Program-made: the position numbers and the translations under genes
NCBI GenBank assembly: GCA_007922305.1
Contig: ML677385.1
Location: 1,233,661-1,297,660, forward strand
Length of the DNA stretch: 64,000 bases
DNA from: Dermatemys mawii
Taxonomy: Eukaryota; Chordata; Testudines; Dermatemydidae
Direction: 5' to 3'
Shown here: piece by piece, positions 35,701 through 46,914 of the stretch
Layout: every line of letters starts with the position of its first letter
Position numbering within the stretch: the first letter of the stretch is position 1
The notes under the pieces: model-generated
Seen by the model: only the letters and a program-made list of their open reading frames with translations
What the model was told of the DNA's origin: nothing
Database searches by the model: none

Positions 35701-36044
35701 GGGGCACAGCCTGCCTGCAGCCAAACCAACCACTCAGAAGTAAAATAGAAACTGGGACTAATTTTCTTATTTCAGGCACTCAGTGCAGTTAACAAGGGGA
35801 AAAAAAACTCAATACTGTTCTTAGTCAAAAAAACAATGGAGTGCTGAAAGAGAGAGACATTGTTTCCATATAACAAGAGGTTCAAGTTCCCACTGGAAGA
35901 AATGGAGAAGAGCTCTTGGGTTCTCTAGCCGGTGAACCAGAGCACAGGGAGAGAAAGGCACCAGGCTGCATTAAAGAGGGCATGCCCCGGTGGGACCTCT
36001 TGTGTCAAGAGAATGGGAGGGAGCAGAAGAGCTTCTGTTGGGAA
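32741..36044. other. Non-coding DNA, no feature recognised
   Basis: I see no gene, RNA gene or nameable repeat. The many open frames of 60-130 codons on both strands lack domains and lie in sequence of ordinary composition. Confidence 0.4.
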
Positions 36045-36167
36045 TAGGTTGACCAGATGTCCCAGTTTTATAGGGACAGTTCCAATTTTTCAGTCTTTTT
36101 CTTACATAGCCTTCTATTATCTCCCCGCCCTGTCCCGATTTTTCGCACTTGCCATCTGGTCACCCTA
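36045..36167. repeat. Short hAT MITE, second copy
   Basis: TAGGTTGACCAGATGTCCCA and CATCTGGTCACCCTA form the inverted ends. The interior matches the element at 29251-29374 (GGGACAGTTCC, CCCGATTTTTC). The flanks GTTGGGAA and GTGAGGAA agree at 6 of 8 bases. Confidence 0.8.
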
Positions 36168-36369
36168 GTGAGGAAAAGGTGCTAAACTGGTTCCTGTAAA
36201 TATGGTTTCTCCAAAGTACCTCAGAATGAGAAGAACATCTTATTGCAGGAGGACCCTGGTGTCTTAAATAGGGGGTGTATAACTTGCTGGTCCTTGAGGA
36301 AAGGCCTCCCTCTCTTAAATTTGGAAAATATACTGCGTGCGGGGAAGGTGGCTCTCCAGCAGCCTTTCA

Positions 36370-36560
36370 TAGTCTTAGATTTTAAGGGATCATTAAGATC
36401 TAGTCTGACCTCTTCCATAACACAGGCCAGAGAACTTCACCAGTGATTCCTTCATCAAGCGCAGAACCTCTGGCTGAGCTAGACAAAGTCTTTTTGAAAG
36501 ACATCCAGTCCGGATATAAAGCCTTCTTGTGATGGAAGATCTTCCGCCTCTCTAAGAAAG
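36370..36560 (-). repeat. CR1 3' UTR fragment, antisense
   Basis: ATCTAGTCTGACCTCTTCCA, TAACACAGGCCAGAGAACTT, GAAAGACATCCAGTC and TTGTGATGGAAGATC match the antisense CR1 3' end. Confidence 0.7.
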
Positions 36561-39500
36561 CTGATCCTCTGCCTCTCACCAGCCACTGTACTGTCTCTGG
36601 ATGGGTTGGGAGAGTTGACCTGCAACCTCCCCACAATCTCTTCTGCAGCACAGCTCTGTGATATAAGTCATCTCAGGTGTGTCTTGTTTTTCTTGTAACC
36701 TGCCGTGCAGAATCAAGATGATGCAACAAAAGGGAAATGAACGGAAGGGTTTAGATTTGCCTGTGGGGATGTTAGCAATAAATTCACATTCTTTTCTGTT
36801 ACCACAGAGGAACCAAAGCATGTTTGAACTGCAAGCCTGATGCTTCCTACTGAGGCCTGTAGGAACAACGTTCAACAGCTTTTTGCTTTATGCAGAAGCT
36901 AAAAGCAAATTATTAGCGACCGAGAACAAACTGAACAGGACTGGACTGTGGATGGTGCAGAGGCCCAGGGGACTTCTTAGGCACCATCCTGGCTGGAATT
37001 CCCCCATACACAGAGGGAGTGCACCTTCTGCATAATTTCTTAGGAAAGTGCAGCAGACTTCATCTAGCCTTAAGCCAACCGCCTTCCCACCCCTTTGGAG
37101 AGGGGGGGGAAGGCAGCTCTGTGCTTCGCAGCCTGCAGGGAATGCGATCATGCCAGGTCCTTGCCTGGGGCACAAGAGTGGAGAAATGTGCCTTGTACCA
37201 TTTTTCCCACCTCTGCATAAAATCCCAGACACAACCCACTCCTAAATACAAATAATTTTCATCATTCACAAGTTTGCATCTGTGACCATAAAAGGAAACA
37301 ATCTACCCAAGTAGAGCCCGATTTTCAGTGCAACTTCTACCCAGCCTATTGTGTATGTGCAGTTTCTTACATATGCACAACACTGAATATGTACTTCTGT
37401 GCACTAACGTACACAGGAACAGTTAATATATCACATGCATACACAGGAGATGGCATTCCTTGTGTTTTGTAAATGAATGCATTTTGCAATCATTCATGAA
37501 ATGTTGCACATGTACATTGGGAGACTTAAAAGTCAGGTGCACCACCTGTGAAAGAAAACAGCTTTGAAAAGCTGAGGCTAGTACTCTCTAGCCAGAACAT
37601 ATTTCAACATTAACAAGATTTCAGTCAGTAACTGGAAGAGCCTTTTTCCCCCCTCTTTGCTACCTCTTAGAAATGAGGCTTCAGTAGCATTGTGGCAGAG
37701 GATACACGGAACCAGATGACCATGCATTGAAACCCTAAGGATCACCTTTGCCATTAGCACCATAGTATGAGGTGGAGTTGATGCAGATAATGCTGAATTT
37801 CAAGAGCTGAAAGCCTGAACTCGACAGATCTGCAATCCTCCAGCGACTATTTAGTTGGAGGATAAATGTTCTCAGCAGAGGCTCTGAAGCAACGTTTGAT
37901 TCAACAGAGTCCAACTTTATTGACTTTCAAACTATCTATTTCCCCAGCTTTTTTGGGAGTCAGAAGGTTGAGTGGGCAGGGCCTTCACTTTGAAAGACTG
38001 CCTGTGTTGAAGTTGCACTTGTTTAATTTCCAGTCTGATTGTAAATGGAAGTTATTTAAAGCAGTGCAAAACACTGTGTGGATACTTATTTTCATTTTTT
38101 TTTTCAAGTTTTATTTTGACTTTATTAGGAATTCGTTTAAAGTAAGCCAAAATACACCCCGTCTTAATTAAACCGAGAGTGTTCACACAAACTTTTAGCA
38201 CTGGTGTATTAAACCTGTACAACTTTCTTGTTTAGTCATAGCATAATATTGATATCTGACAATCTGGACTGATGGTCCCAATCTTTAAGGAGACACTAGT
38301 AATTTTGTGCCACTATGTAGGTGCCCAACTTGACACCTTTTAAGGGTCCAATTTTTAGAGGGCAGGTAATTGGCAGTTTCCGAAAATCAGGTCCTCTCAA
38401 GGCATCACGTTTTGGTACCCAAAAATCAATAGTGCAAGCAAACTTAGAGCTTTGGATATGTACATTGTACAAGCTGAAAGATCAAAAGTTCCCTTTCATT
38501 TGAGCTCAACCTTTCCCTCATATTTCATTAGTGGACACGGAACAGCTTCTGTGTGACAGTACGTCACCCTTAATTTTGTCTCTCAGGAATGGCTTCAGTG
38601 CCAGCCTCACCACCTCTTTTGCAAGATGTAGCTGATGCCTCTTATTGCGAAAGGCTGCATGGAAAATGTTCGTGAGTATGTGGCCTTGTGTTCAATTAGA
38701 AGCTGATGCATGATTATTAATCTGTTTGGAAGGAATGTTCTGGCAAAGTGGTGGCTGACAACTGGTTATATAAGGAGTTACATGAGTTATCCTTTCCCTC
38801 TGCTGCAACTTCTGGTGTTTGTGGATAGCAACCTCCTAGGCACCTTCCACACTCTGCACTAAGTGGCTCAGACGCAGTAGGTTACAGAATTCCTTTTCTG
38901 TGTAGTGAAAAAAATATGAATAAATAGTTTGGGGACATACTGCAAAATACTGGATGTTGCCCAAACAGTCAGGAAAACTATTCCCAAGAGAGATTAGACA
39001 ACATCAACCCTTAGGGTCACTACTGATGGGATGTAGATTGCTGAGTAGGTTATACCAAGCTTTTCAAGTCTAACTTGAAATCTAGTTAAGATTTCAGGTA
39101 AAGCAAGTCTGAGATCACCCCCATTTCTAGTGGAGAATCACAAAATGTAGGATGATCAGCATCACCCCTGTTCAAAAGGATAATTTGAGTAGGGTATTGG
39201 TGATTAGGATTGAAGCAAATTACAATAAGAAACATTTCTGATAAAGAATTTTCATGCTTTTGCATTTTCCACAAGGATATATGTTTTACAGGTATCATCA
39301 AAGAGATTCAGAATAATGAAGATACTGATAGGTGTATCTGTCTCAGGAGAGATTATGAAGAACAGAACAAAGTTAGAGCTAGTTTTATTTTAAAGTCAGT
39401 TTCTTTCTGGTTTCTGCTTTAGAAAGTGCATTCTGAGAACTCCACGCTCTCAAACGTGGCAGAGATTTAAAGGTTGTATTGTGCATGTAATTCAGTGTAC

Positions 39501-40309
39501 TGGCTAATAAATACTATCCATTGGCATGGAGTAAAATAGCTACCCTCTAATATAACCAGCATAGGCAGTCAGTATCCCATCCAAGTATCCCACCCAAACA
39601 GGTGACTTTCAAAAGTGCTAAGCAGTCTGCAGTTCCCAAAGCAAGTGCTATGTACGGATTTAAGAGCCTAATTTCAGGCTCCTGGCTTTTCTTTTCTTTT
39701 TTTAAAAATCTTGGTGTTAAGTTTTTCTTTAACAGAATTCTTCACACTGGTACATTCCATAGAGGAGCTAAGAGTTTGAAACAGCTGAATATGTATTTGG
39801 AATGGTTTAAATTTTGTCATCCGATTACTCTGTGAAGTGCTTTGCTATACAGCACTAATACATGCACATTCATACAGAACTTCATCCTCCAGGACTGTCA
39901 TATGGCACCTCTTATGAGCAAGAAATTCAATCTACAAATGTAAGTGAAGAAAGTAGATAAGACTGTCTAGCCTTTGATTTGTTTTAATTAATGCCTCAAG
40001 CTTTTAAACTGAAGACAGTCAGCATTTAAGTCATGTATAAAATACCATAATAAACTGCTATTGACTGACTGAGGAAAACAAGAGCTACTTAACCTGTCTC
40101 CATTGATCTGCTTGCAGTTTGGTTTATTGCCCCAAAACAGAACAAAGCCCTACTCCTTTAATAATGGAAGGATAGTAATTGGTATATTCCCCCTCCACGC
40201 ACGCGCACACCAGTAAGGTTTAGATGTTCAGTTTGCTTTAACTGCACGACGTACTCTACCTTTTTTTCCCCCTAATAACTACAACAAACTTTGCCCAAGA
40301 ATTTACATA
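36561..40309. other. Non-coding DNA downstream of RIPK4
   Basis: No gene recognised. The stretch is moderately AT-rich and largely free of repeats that I can name. A TTCGTGAGTATG donor-like string near 38668 follows a short open stretch but has no matching acceptor or known protein, so it is not called. Confidence 0.4.
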
Positions 40310-41574
40310 CAATAGATATAGAACATCATTATATTTATTGATAATCACATTTGAACTTTGAAAAGAGTGAACTTTAAAAGGCGTATTAAAACATACCCAG
40401 GTCTAAACAGTCTCAATATTTTCTGCCGTAGAAAATGTATACAACTGGTAGAAATACTATATACACAGTATATTTATGTTAGACTATTCATCATACAGTT
40501 CATTCATTTAGGACACATACCGTGCCACTGTACATGTGGTTCTATTATATACCTAAACAAACTGCTTGTGAAGAGTTCTATAAATGTTATTAGAATATAA
40601 CATTAATTCCATGATAAACTGTAGTTAAATTTCAGCCAAAAAACCCCCAAAGCCTTAGTTGCTTCTAGTTTCACATTACCCACATTAACAGATCCTTATT
40701 ACACAACTGACTGGTAACAAAAAATAATCTTATATTTTACTTATCTTACATTATATACAAGTTACTATTGTATATCAAAAGTGAACTTCTGTGCTTCACT
40801 CCACCAGCCAGTCTGAGAATTCTTCTACCATATGCATTGACTGAAGATAAGTCTATTGACCATTTGGAGTAAACAGAAACGTGTGGCTTTATTATAAACA
40901 TCCCTATGACAATGAAAGAAGTGGAGCATTTCCATATTTTCCATTTTCTACCTTCTGAAAATGAAGTTATGACACAGCCACATGGTCCAGGTTGAAACAG
41001 GTCTATCCTAGAAACGCATTTTAAATAAATAGCTTGCGTCTTTCCAACAATGCTCATTTCAAATTGATGTGTGTACAGTCAATGTCTCCATGGTAACAAG
41101 TTATATTAAACACACACAAAGGATGGATTATGTAATAATCCAGTCATCTGAAATAGTATGCTTGTCCCACCTTGTATCTGAGGAAATCAGAAGGCAGGAT
41201 GATAAAACTTAAATGCAGGTATAGCACATTGAAAAAAGTAAGGCACTATTTAATCTGCATCTAATTAACCTTCACAACAACCCTGTGAGGTTATATAAGT
41301 ATTTTCATCTCCACTATCCAGGTTGGGAAGGAAACAAAATGCCTTGCTCAAAAGTCACACAGTGACAGACCTAGAATCAGGTACTCAAGAGTTCCTGGCT
41401 CTTGGCCCTACCTCATTCATTAGGCCATGCCCCCTCTCTAAAATGCAGCTTCTGATTGGCTAGAATTCAGACTTATCTGCAGACTTAATAGAAAAGCAGA
41501 TCACTGTGCAATTCTAGGACAACTCCCAAAGAGAGTCAAGCTCCAGTAAAGATCAAGATTCAGAATGTGTTCAT
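40310..41574 (-). other. RIPK4: Putative RIPK4 3' untranslated region
   Basis: On the minus strand the sequence after the RIPK4 stop has AATAAA hexamers at 40893-40888 and 40339-40334, giving possible 3' UTRs of about 0.7 or 1.25 kb. The stretch from 41260 to 40310 is AT-rich and repeat-poor, as expected of an untranslated tail. The choice of poly(A) site cannot be made without transcript data. Confidence 0.4.
41265..41440 (-). repeat. MIR-type SINE, antisense, inside the putative 3' UTR
   Basis: CCTTCACAACAACCCTGTGA, CAAAAGTCACACAGTGACAG, GAGTTCCTGGCTCTTGGCCC and ATTAGGCCATGC follow the antisense MIR order. Confidence 0.7.
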
Positions 41575-42752
41575 CTAAGTCTCACTTAGCAGAATGACAA
41601 CAGAGCTATTCCCACTTTGCTTAGCCAGCTGCAGTGGAGTCTGAAACTTGAGGCTTTGCAAGTCAGCAAGGGCCCCATGTTTTAATAGAATCTCAACTGT
41701 TTTTGCATGCCCGCCTCTTGCTGCCAGATGAAGCGCGGTCAGCCCTTCCTCATCAGAATCATTCACATTTTCCGAATTGACAAGTTCCTCAACTACTTCA
41801 GCGTGTCCACTTTCAGCAGCGAGGTGGAGCACTGTCCTGTTCAAAGGGCCTCTAGCCAGAACATTAGCCCTTTCATCTAGCAGCAGTTTGGTAGTTGCTA
41901 GATGTCCATTGCGAGCAGCTAAATGAAGTGCGGTGCATCCCTCTGCTGTAGCTACCTCTAGGTCTGCGCCACGATTGAGAAGCAGCCTCGAAGTGCTGGT
42001 ATGGCCAGTTTCCGCAGCTACGTGGAGAGCTGTTTGCAGAAGCACATTCCGTACGTTGACATCGGACTGTAGTTCTATAAGAATGCGGGCAACTCTGTAA
42101 TGACCTCTTTGGGCTGCCAGGTGCAATGGGGTCCTTCCATCCACCGTCTGTGCGTTCACATTCACGCCCGCCTGTTTTGCCAGAAGCTTTACAATGGAGA
42201 GATGACCTTGCCAGGCAGCATAGTGCAGGGGCACCCAGCCATCCTTGCCTTTGATATCCACATTGACACCTCTTCTCAGCAGTATCCGCACTATGTGCTC
42301 TTGTCCATGCTGGCAGGCTATGTGTATGGGGGCTCTTCCTTCAAAATCCACTTCATTCAGGGACGCATTCTTATCAAGCAGCATTCGGGTACTGAACTCA
42401 TCCCCATTCTGCGCAGCAAAGTGAAGAGCAGTCCACTGATCCTCGTCTTTGGCATTCACATTGATTTTCCTTGCCAGAATAAGCTCCACGATGCTTTTCA
42501 TTTTCTTCTCTATGGCCACATGGAGAGGAGTGGACCCTTTCTTGTTGGTCAGGTTGGGGTTGGCATTATATAGAAGGAGCCACTTGACACATTCTTCTTG
42601 ACCTGCTTCGACAGCCAAGTGTAGAAGGCTGGAGCTTCCATCTAAGACAAGATCAACATCCTGGGGCTGGAGAATCTTCATCAATTTGCTCGTGTCTCCA
42701 GATACAATTGCCTCAGCCAGTTTTCTCTTCTGAATATCGGTTGTGCCGATAT
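41575..42752 (-). CDS. RIPK4: RIPK4 last coding exon: ankyrin repeat domain
   Basis: This exon encodes the C-terminal 391 residues plus the last two bases of a split Asp codon, then a stop at 41575. It opens after the acceptor CCACCCAG at 42755-42753 with [19 protein letters not shown]. Ten full ankyrin repeats (x-TPLHLAA-xxGH-xxxV-xxLL pattern) and a shorter eleventh follow without interruption, for example [20 protein letters not shown] and [20 protein letters not shown]. In RIPK4 this domain is the protein-interaction module C-terminal to the kinase and linker; the kinase acts in epidermal differentiation and in NF-kB and Wnt signalling. One large exon carrying all the repeats is the arrangement I know from mammalian RIPK4. 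The frame is fully open. The C-terminus (VVILLSET) diverges from mammals, as is usual for this gene. Confidence 0.97.
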
Positions 42753-43529
42753 CTGGGTGGGGAAAAGAGCATCACAATTCTATTACAACCAAGAACTTTA
42801 TTTTCATGACTAAACACTGAAATAGGCCAACAGTGAATAAAGTCATTACCACCTTTCCTTGCCTAGGAATTAAGCTACAAATTAATCCACCCCTCCTTGC
42901 AGTGTAGTTAGGACCGTTTTAAAATCAGATTTGGAATGTGTATTAACTCTGTTCTGGTCTTCTCTCATGAAAGTAGGCAGGAGAGCACGTGGAGGATGGG
43001 AAAAAGACATTCAGCAGGTGATCTGTCCTCACTCCCACAATTATCTCAGTTTAATCCAGAACTAAAATAGGGTTAAATCCAGGACCAAAATTAGGAGCAC
43101 TAGCTTGGAAGTGGAAAACTATCATAGTTCTCATATTGTCTGTATTGAGCCAACTGTGTGATGCTAGGCTAAGATATTCAAAAAAGGTGCCCAATTATAG
43201 GCACTTTAAGTCTGTATTTAGGCAGCTAAACAAATTACTTGATTTTCTGTAAGAAAATAGTGACTAGACATCTCCCACTAAGTCCATATTTAGGCACCTT
43301 GGAGCTTAAGTTTAGGTATTTTTTGCTGGGGGGAGGACTGTGGGGGATAACTAGTTTCAAATCGCATAATACTTTCCCATTTCAGGCTGACGGTTTATCC
43401 AGCATTTAGGTGAACAAATTAATAGTGCTAATAGCAAAACAGTCAAGGCTCTGATTTATGGAACAGAGATGTTTATAAACAAAATACCCTTCTCCCTCGG
43501 CTCACTCCAGTCAAATCACCAATGCTTAC

Positions 43530-43788
43530 CACTTCCAGAGTTCTCTCTCTCAAAGGACAGTGACAGGGAACCTCTAGAGGAAAAGGCTGAATCCACAGAT
43601 GAAACCCCTGAAAGCCTCTTGTCACTTGAAGCAAGTTTGGACTCAGAAGAGCTACGACTGAGTTCTTCGGGACCTTCCATCGTCTGCGAGATCCCTGAAT
43701 CCAGCTGGGACAACAACTCCGAGAGGCTATAATCCTTAGCAGACACTGGAGTGGACTCGCGTTTTGGCTGGGATAACACAGGCATTTC
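43530..43788 (-). CDS. RIPK4: RIPK4 linker exon (serine-rich)
   Basis: It follows acceptor TTTGAAG (ends 43789) in phase 0 and ends AGTG before donor GTAAGC; the final G completes an Asp codon with the AT of the next exon. It encodes 86 residues beginning [12 protein letters not shown] and containing [29 protein letters not shown] and [17 protein letters not shown], almost identical to mammalian RIPK4. This serine-rich intermediate region joins the kinase to the ankyrin domain and is the site of regulatory phosphorylation in the family. No break is seen. Confidence 0.96.
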
Positions 43789-44106
43789 CTTCAAAAGAAA
43801 GGAACACACGTTTAAGTGCCTGAATTTCACTTTGTAGCAGAGAAAATTAACAGCAAGAAACCAAAACAAGTTCATTTGAAGGCATCTTTAAACACGGTTA
43901 AAGACAAAAAAAGATGAAAAGGTGCCTGGAAGACTTCACATACTAGGAAACAATGACAAGATTTATCAGTACTATACATTCAGGGAGTCTCCAAATCCAG
44001 CTGTTACTCCACAGTGCTTTGAAGATCAAACCTTTCTCCCAGTCCAGATAGTTAACACACTCCCAATCAGGCCCTCATCTACTCCCTGGTTTTCCACACA
44101 CTGGGA

Positions 44107-44128
44107 TGTGTGTGTGTGTGGACGAGAC

Positions 44129-44155
<27 letters not shown>
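44107..44155. repeat. (GT)n and (CA)n in inverted arrangement
   Basis: A 14-base TG run (44107-44120), an 8-base spacer and a 27-base CA run (44129-44155) lie in RIPK4 intron 6. The two arms are complementary, so the strand can form a 14-pair hairpin. Confidence 0.9.
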
Positions 44156-44160
<5 letters not shown>

Positions 44161-44673
44161 AATTTACACAAGAAGCACACACTATTTTGTTTTTTGGCCC
44201 AATCTGCCCTCGTTATCCCCCTTTGAAGCCCTTCTGTTGACTCCCTCACCCCTCAAGAAACCACAATTCTTAGTCTTCACTGCCCTCCCAACCACACCCA
44301 CCTTGTTTCTTATCACATCACTCCCACTGTTTCACTAATGGCCCCAACCTCACCCTTCTCATTATCCTTTTCTCCCACAGCAGTTTCTGTGCTTCCTTCC
44401 AAGTCCACTCCAAGGAATGAAAGGTCCTTACTGATCTGCCAGTCTGCTGTTCCGGTTTGCATTCAAATCCCTCACTGAGATCCACTTCTACCATGATACC
44501 TACACAAAGTTCCCCAACTAAACCACTAGTGGAGGGATACTGGGAGTATTACCATGGTACTATAGGGGGATTAGGTCAGGGCAATGTTTGATTCTTGTAC
44601 ATTATTTCCTTCTAGCAATAATTTAAGATCTGTTTCATATTAACTTCACATTAAATGTGGGAACAAGAACTAC

Positions 44674-44780
44674 CTCTGAATGTGGTTCTTGAGATCTTTT
44701 GGTGGTCAGGTCCTGAGCGATCATTTCCTTTGTTTCATCTTCTGGTTTTTCACAGAGGTCCTCTGTTTCTGAGGTGATTT
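44674..44780 (-). CDS. RIPK4: RIPK4 exon after the kinase domain (acidic linker)
   Basis: This 107-base exon lies between acceptor TTTCAAAG and donor GTAGTT. It gives the last two bases of a split Glu codon and then 35 residues starting [19 protein letters not shown]. The [12 protein letters not shown] motif is the characteristic RIPK4 sequence just past the kinase C-lobe. It is too short for a simple open-frame search and was placed by frame and splice continuity: phase 1 in, phase 0 out, matching both neighbours exactly. Confidence 0.95.
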
Positions 44781-45183
44781 CTTTGAAAGAAAGAAGAAAA
44801 ATTTAATAGCCAAACCAGTGCTTATTTGTTTGAGAGGCACTTAATGCTAGTGAAAGGTGCTTGGGTCAGCAGTACTGGAGATTTACCTTTTCCCCCCATT
44901 CACCCCACAGAACACATCCCATCAAGGGAAGCAAAGTCCCCCCGCCCAGCCCACTACGAGTGTGCTCTTTTCACCTTCTCTCTAGACATGAGAATGTAGC
45001 ACATTCTTCCTGGACACTGAATTATGGCTTTATCCAAATGCCAATGGCCAACTAGCCACTAAAAGCTGAACAGAGCCTGACAACTCATTACACATAAGCT
45101 AATGATCAGCTGTGAGATGGTAACAAATCCACCTGGTCCAGATTCAGACATGTGACTGAAACACTGAAGTCTCCTCATCCTCA

Positions 45184-45460
45184 GGGCTTGTCTACAACAT
45201 TTGAAATGCTACAGCAGCATAGCTGCAGTGCATCAGTATAGATACTACCTATGCCAACAAGAGGGATTCTTCCATCAGCATAGGTAAATCCACCTCCATG
45301 AGAGTTGGTAGCTAGGTCAGCAGAATAACTCTTCCATTGACCTAGCACCGGCTATACCTGGTGTTAGGTCTGCTTAATAACATTGCTCAGGGGGGTGGAC
45401 TTTTCACACCCCTGAGCATTGTAGCTGGGTTGACCTAACTTTCAAGGTGTAGGCCAGGCC
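45184..45460. repeat. MITE in RIPK4 intron 5
   Basis: GGGCTTGTCTACA at the left and TGTAGGCCAGGCC at the right are imperfect inverted ends (10 of 13). The interior includes GGTCAGCAGAATAACTCTTC and CATTGACCTAGCACC. Same broad family as 59566-60720 and 63783-64000. Confidence 0.65.
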
Positions 45461-46047
45461 TCAGTCATTAGCCAGTCCTGTATTTCATCTGGGGCAGGAG
45501 GAAGAGGAGAGGGGAAAATATGTAAATCACACTTTAGCAATTAGCATTTAAAAAAAGCTGGAGAGGATTCTTGCGTTCGCTTATGTGTTTACAGTTGGAG
45601 CACTTGTATTTGATTATGGATATGCTGAAGGGTTTTGTTTGTTTTTTTAAAAAAATTAAAAACTGCCAGAAACATGCATTAGCTGTAGAAAGACCAATCC
45701 CATTCATTGGTTTATAACAGTAGGCATCATGGCCCAGGGCATCCAATGCTCTCCCTCACCACACCAAATTCAGTCTTGGCTAGAATGCATACACTCCCCA
45801 CGTAATGGCTACAGGGATACCCCAGTTCAGTATTGTCTTACTTCTAGGACGTTCACATAACATTTCTTCATGTGAAGACTTGTCTTCATATAATCCCTTC
45901 CCCCAAGTGAATAAGCTTCCTGTATTCTTGTCTTCACAACACAATATGCTCAATGCATTGTGCTACCATCAGTTTATATAGGATTTAGTCCTCAACACTG
46001 AAATGATTCACAGGAGAAATGGGTAGCTACATTATCAGGAAAGGTAC

Positions 46048-46206
46048 CTTGAAATGTTGGCCGTTTGCTAGGATCATCTTGCCAGCACTTTTGCATTAGT
46101 TTGATCAAGTTATTACATGAGCGAGGTCTGGATTTGGATATGGCAGGTAGCTCTGGGCGATGGCCTTTAACCACTTTCACCATGATATGCAAAATGTTAT
46201 TTTCCT
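46048..46206 (-). CDS. RIPK4: RIPK4 exon: end of kinase C-lobe
   Basis: 159 bases from acceptor TTTGCAG to donor GTACCT. It encodes [20 protein letters not shown] and continues through [20 protein letters not shown], the terminal helices of the kinase fold with the conserved CW...DP...RPTF signature of RIP and tyrosine-kinase-like kinases. Glu codons are split at both borders (G|AG entering, G|AA leaving), and both are completed correctly by the adjacent exons. Confidence 0.96.
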
Positions 46207-46354
46207 CTGCAAAGTAAGGGCACACAAACAGAACCAGTTTAGCAAAATGAGATTCTTTTCCTTGTATGGTTATGTGAAAGTTCGACTGAAGCAATTGAAA
46301 TTTGGGTTCTCTGCATTTTTTTCCCCCAGGGTTGGGATTCCTATTATGGTACAG

Positions 46355-46900
46355 AATCAGAGGGGTAGCCGTGTTTGTCACTTCTGCAATTCCAGACTAA
46401 GAGTCCTGTGGCACCTTAAAGACTAACTAAATTTTTTTTAGAGCANNNNNNNNNNNNNNNNNNNNNNNNNNNNNNNNNNNNNNNNNNNNNNNNNNNNNNN
46501 NNNNNNNNNNNNNNNNNNNNNNNNNNNNNNNNNNNNNNNNNNNNNNNNNNNNNNNNNNNNNNNNNNNNNNNNNNNNNNNNNNNNNNNNNNNNNNNNNNNN
46601 NNNNNNNNNNNNNNNNNNNNNNNNNNNNNNNNNNNNNNNNNNNNNNNNNNNNNNNNNNNNNNNNNNNNNNNNNNNNNNNNNNNNNNNNNNNNNNNNNNNN
46701 NNNNNNNNNNNNNNNNNNNNNNNNNNNNNNNNNNNNNNNNNNNNNNNNNNNNNNNNNNNNNNNNNNNNNNNNNNNNNNNNNNNNNNNNNNNNNNNNNNNN
46801 NNNNNNNNNNNNNNNNNNNNNNNNNNNNNNNNNNNNNNNNNNNNNTGCTCTAAAAAAAATTTAGTTAGTCTTTAAGGTGCCACAGGACTCTTTGTCACTT
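46355..46900. mobile_element. Penelope-like inverted insertion containing an assembly gap
   Basis: The left part ends and the right part begins with inverse copies of one arm (GTCCTGTGGCACCTTAAAGA and its complement) running to the edges of the gap as AGAGCA/TGCTCT. A one-sided extension (AATCAGAGGGGTAGCCGTG) sits on the left. The 14-base flank CTATTATGGTACAG is repeated exactly at 46341-46354 and 46901-46914. This matches the architecture of 59108-59322. It lies in RIPK4 intron 4, just upstream of the exon at 46206-46048. Confidence 0.85.
46446..46845. other. Assembly gap of 400 N
   Basis: Exactly 400 undetermined bases, likely a placeholder length. The gap falls at the centre of an inverted repeat. 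Confidence 1.
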
Positions 46901-46914
46901 CTATTATGGTACAG

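Noticed and set aside
38581..38675. Possible extra exon ending in a GTGAGT donor
   Set aside because: No convincing acceptor, no protein similarity that I recognise, and it is on the opposite strand to RIPK4.
42100..42573. 157-codon plus-strand open frame
   Set aside because: It is the antisense shadow of the RIPK4 ankyrin exon; regular repeats in the coding strand keep the complement open.
44101..44160. CRISPR-like or tandem regulatory repeat
   Set aside because: The repeat is a plain GT/CA microsatellite pair. Nothing prokaryotic is in the window and no array with spacers occurs anywhere.
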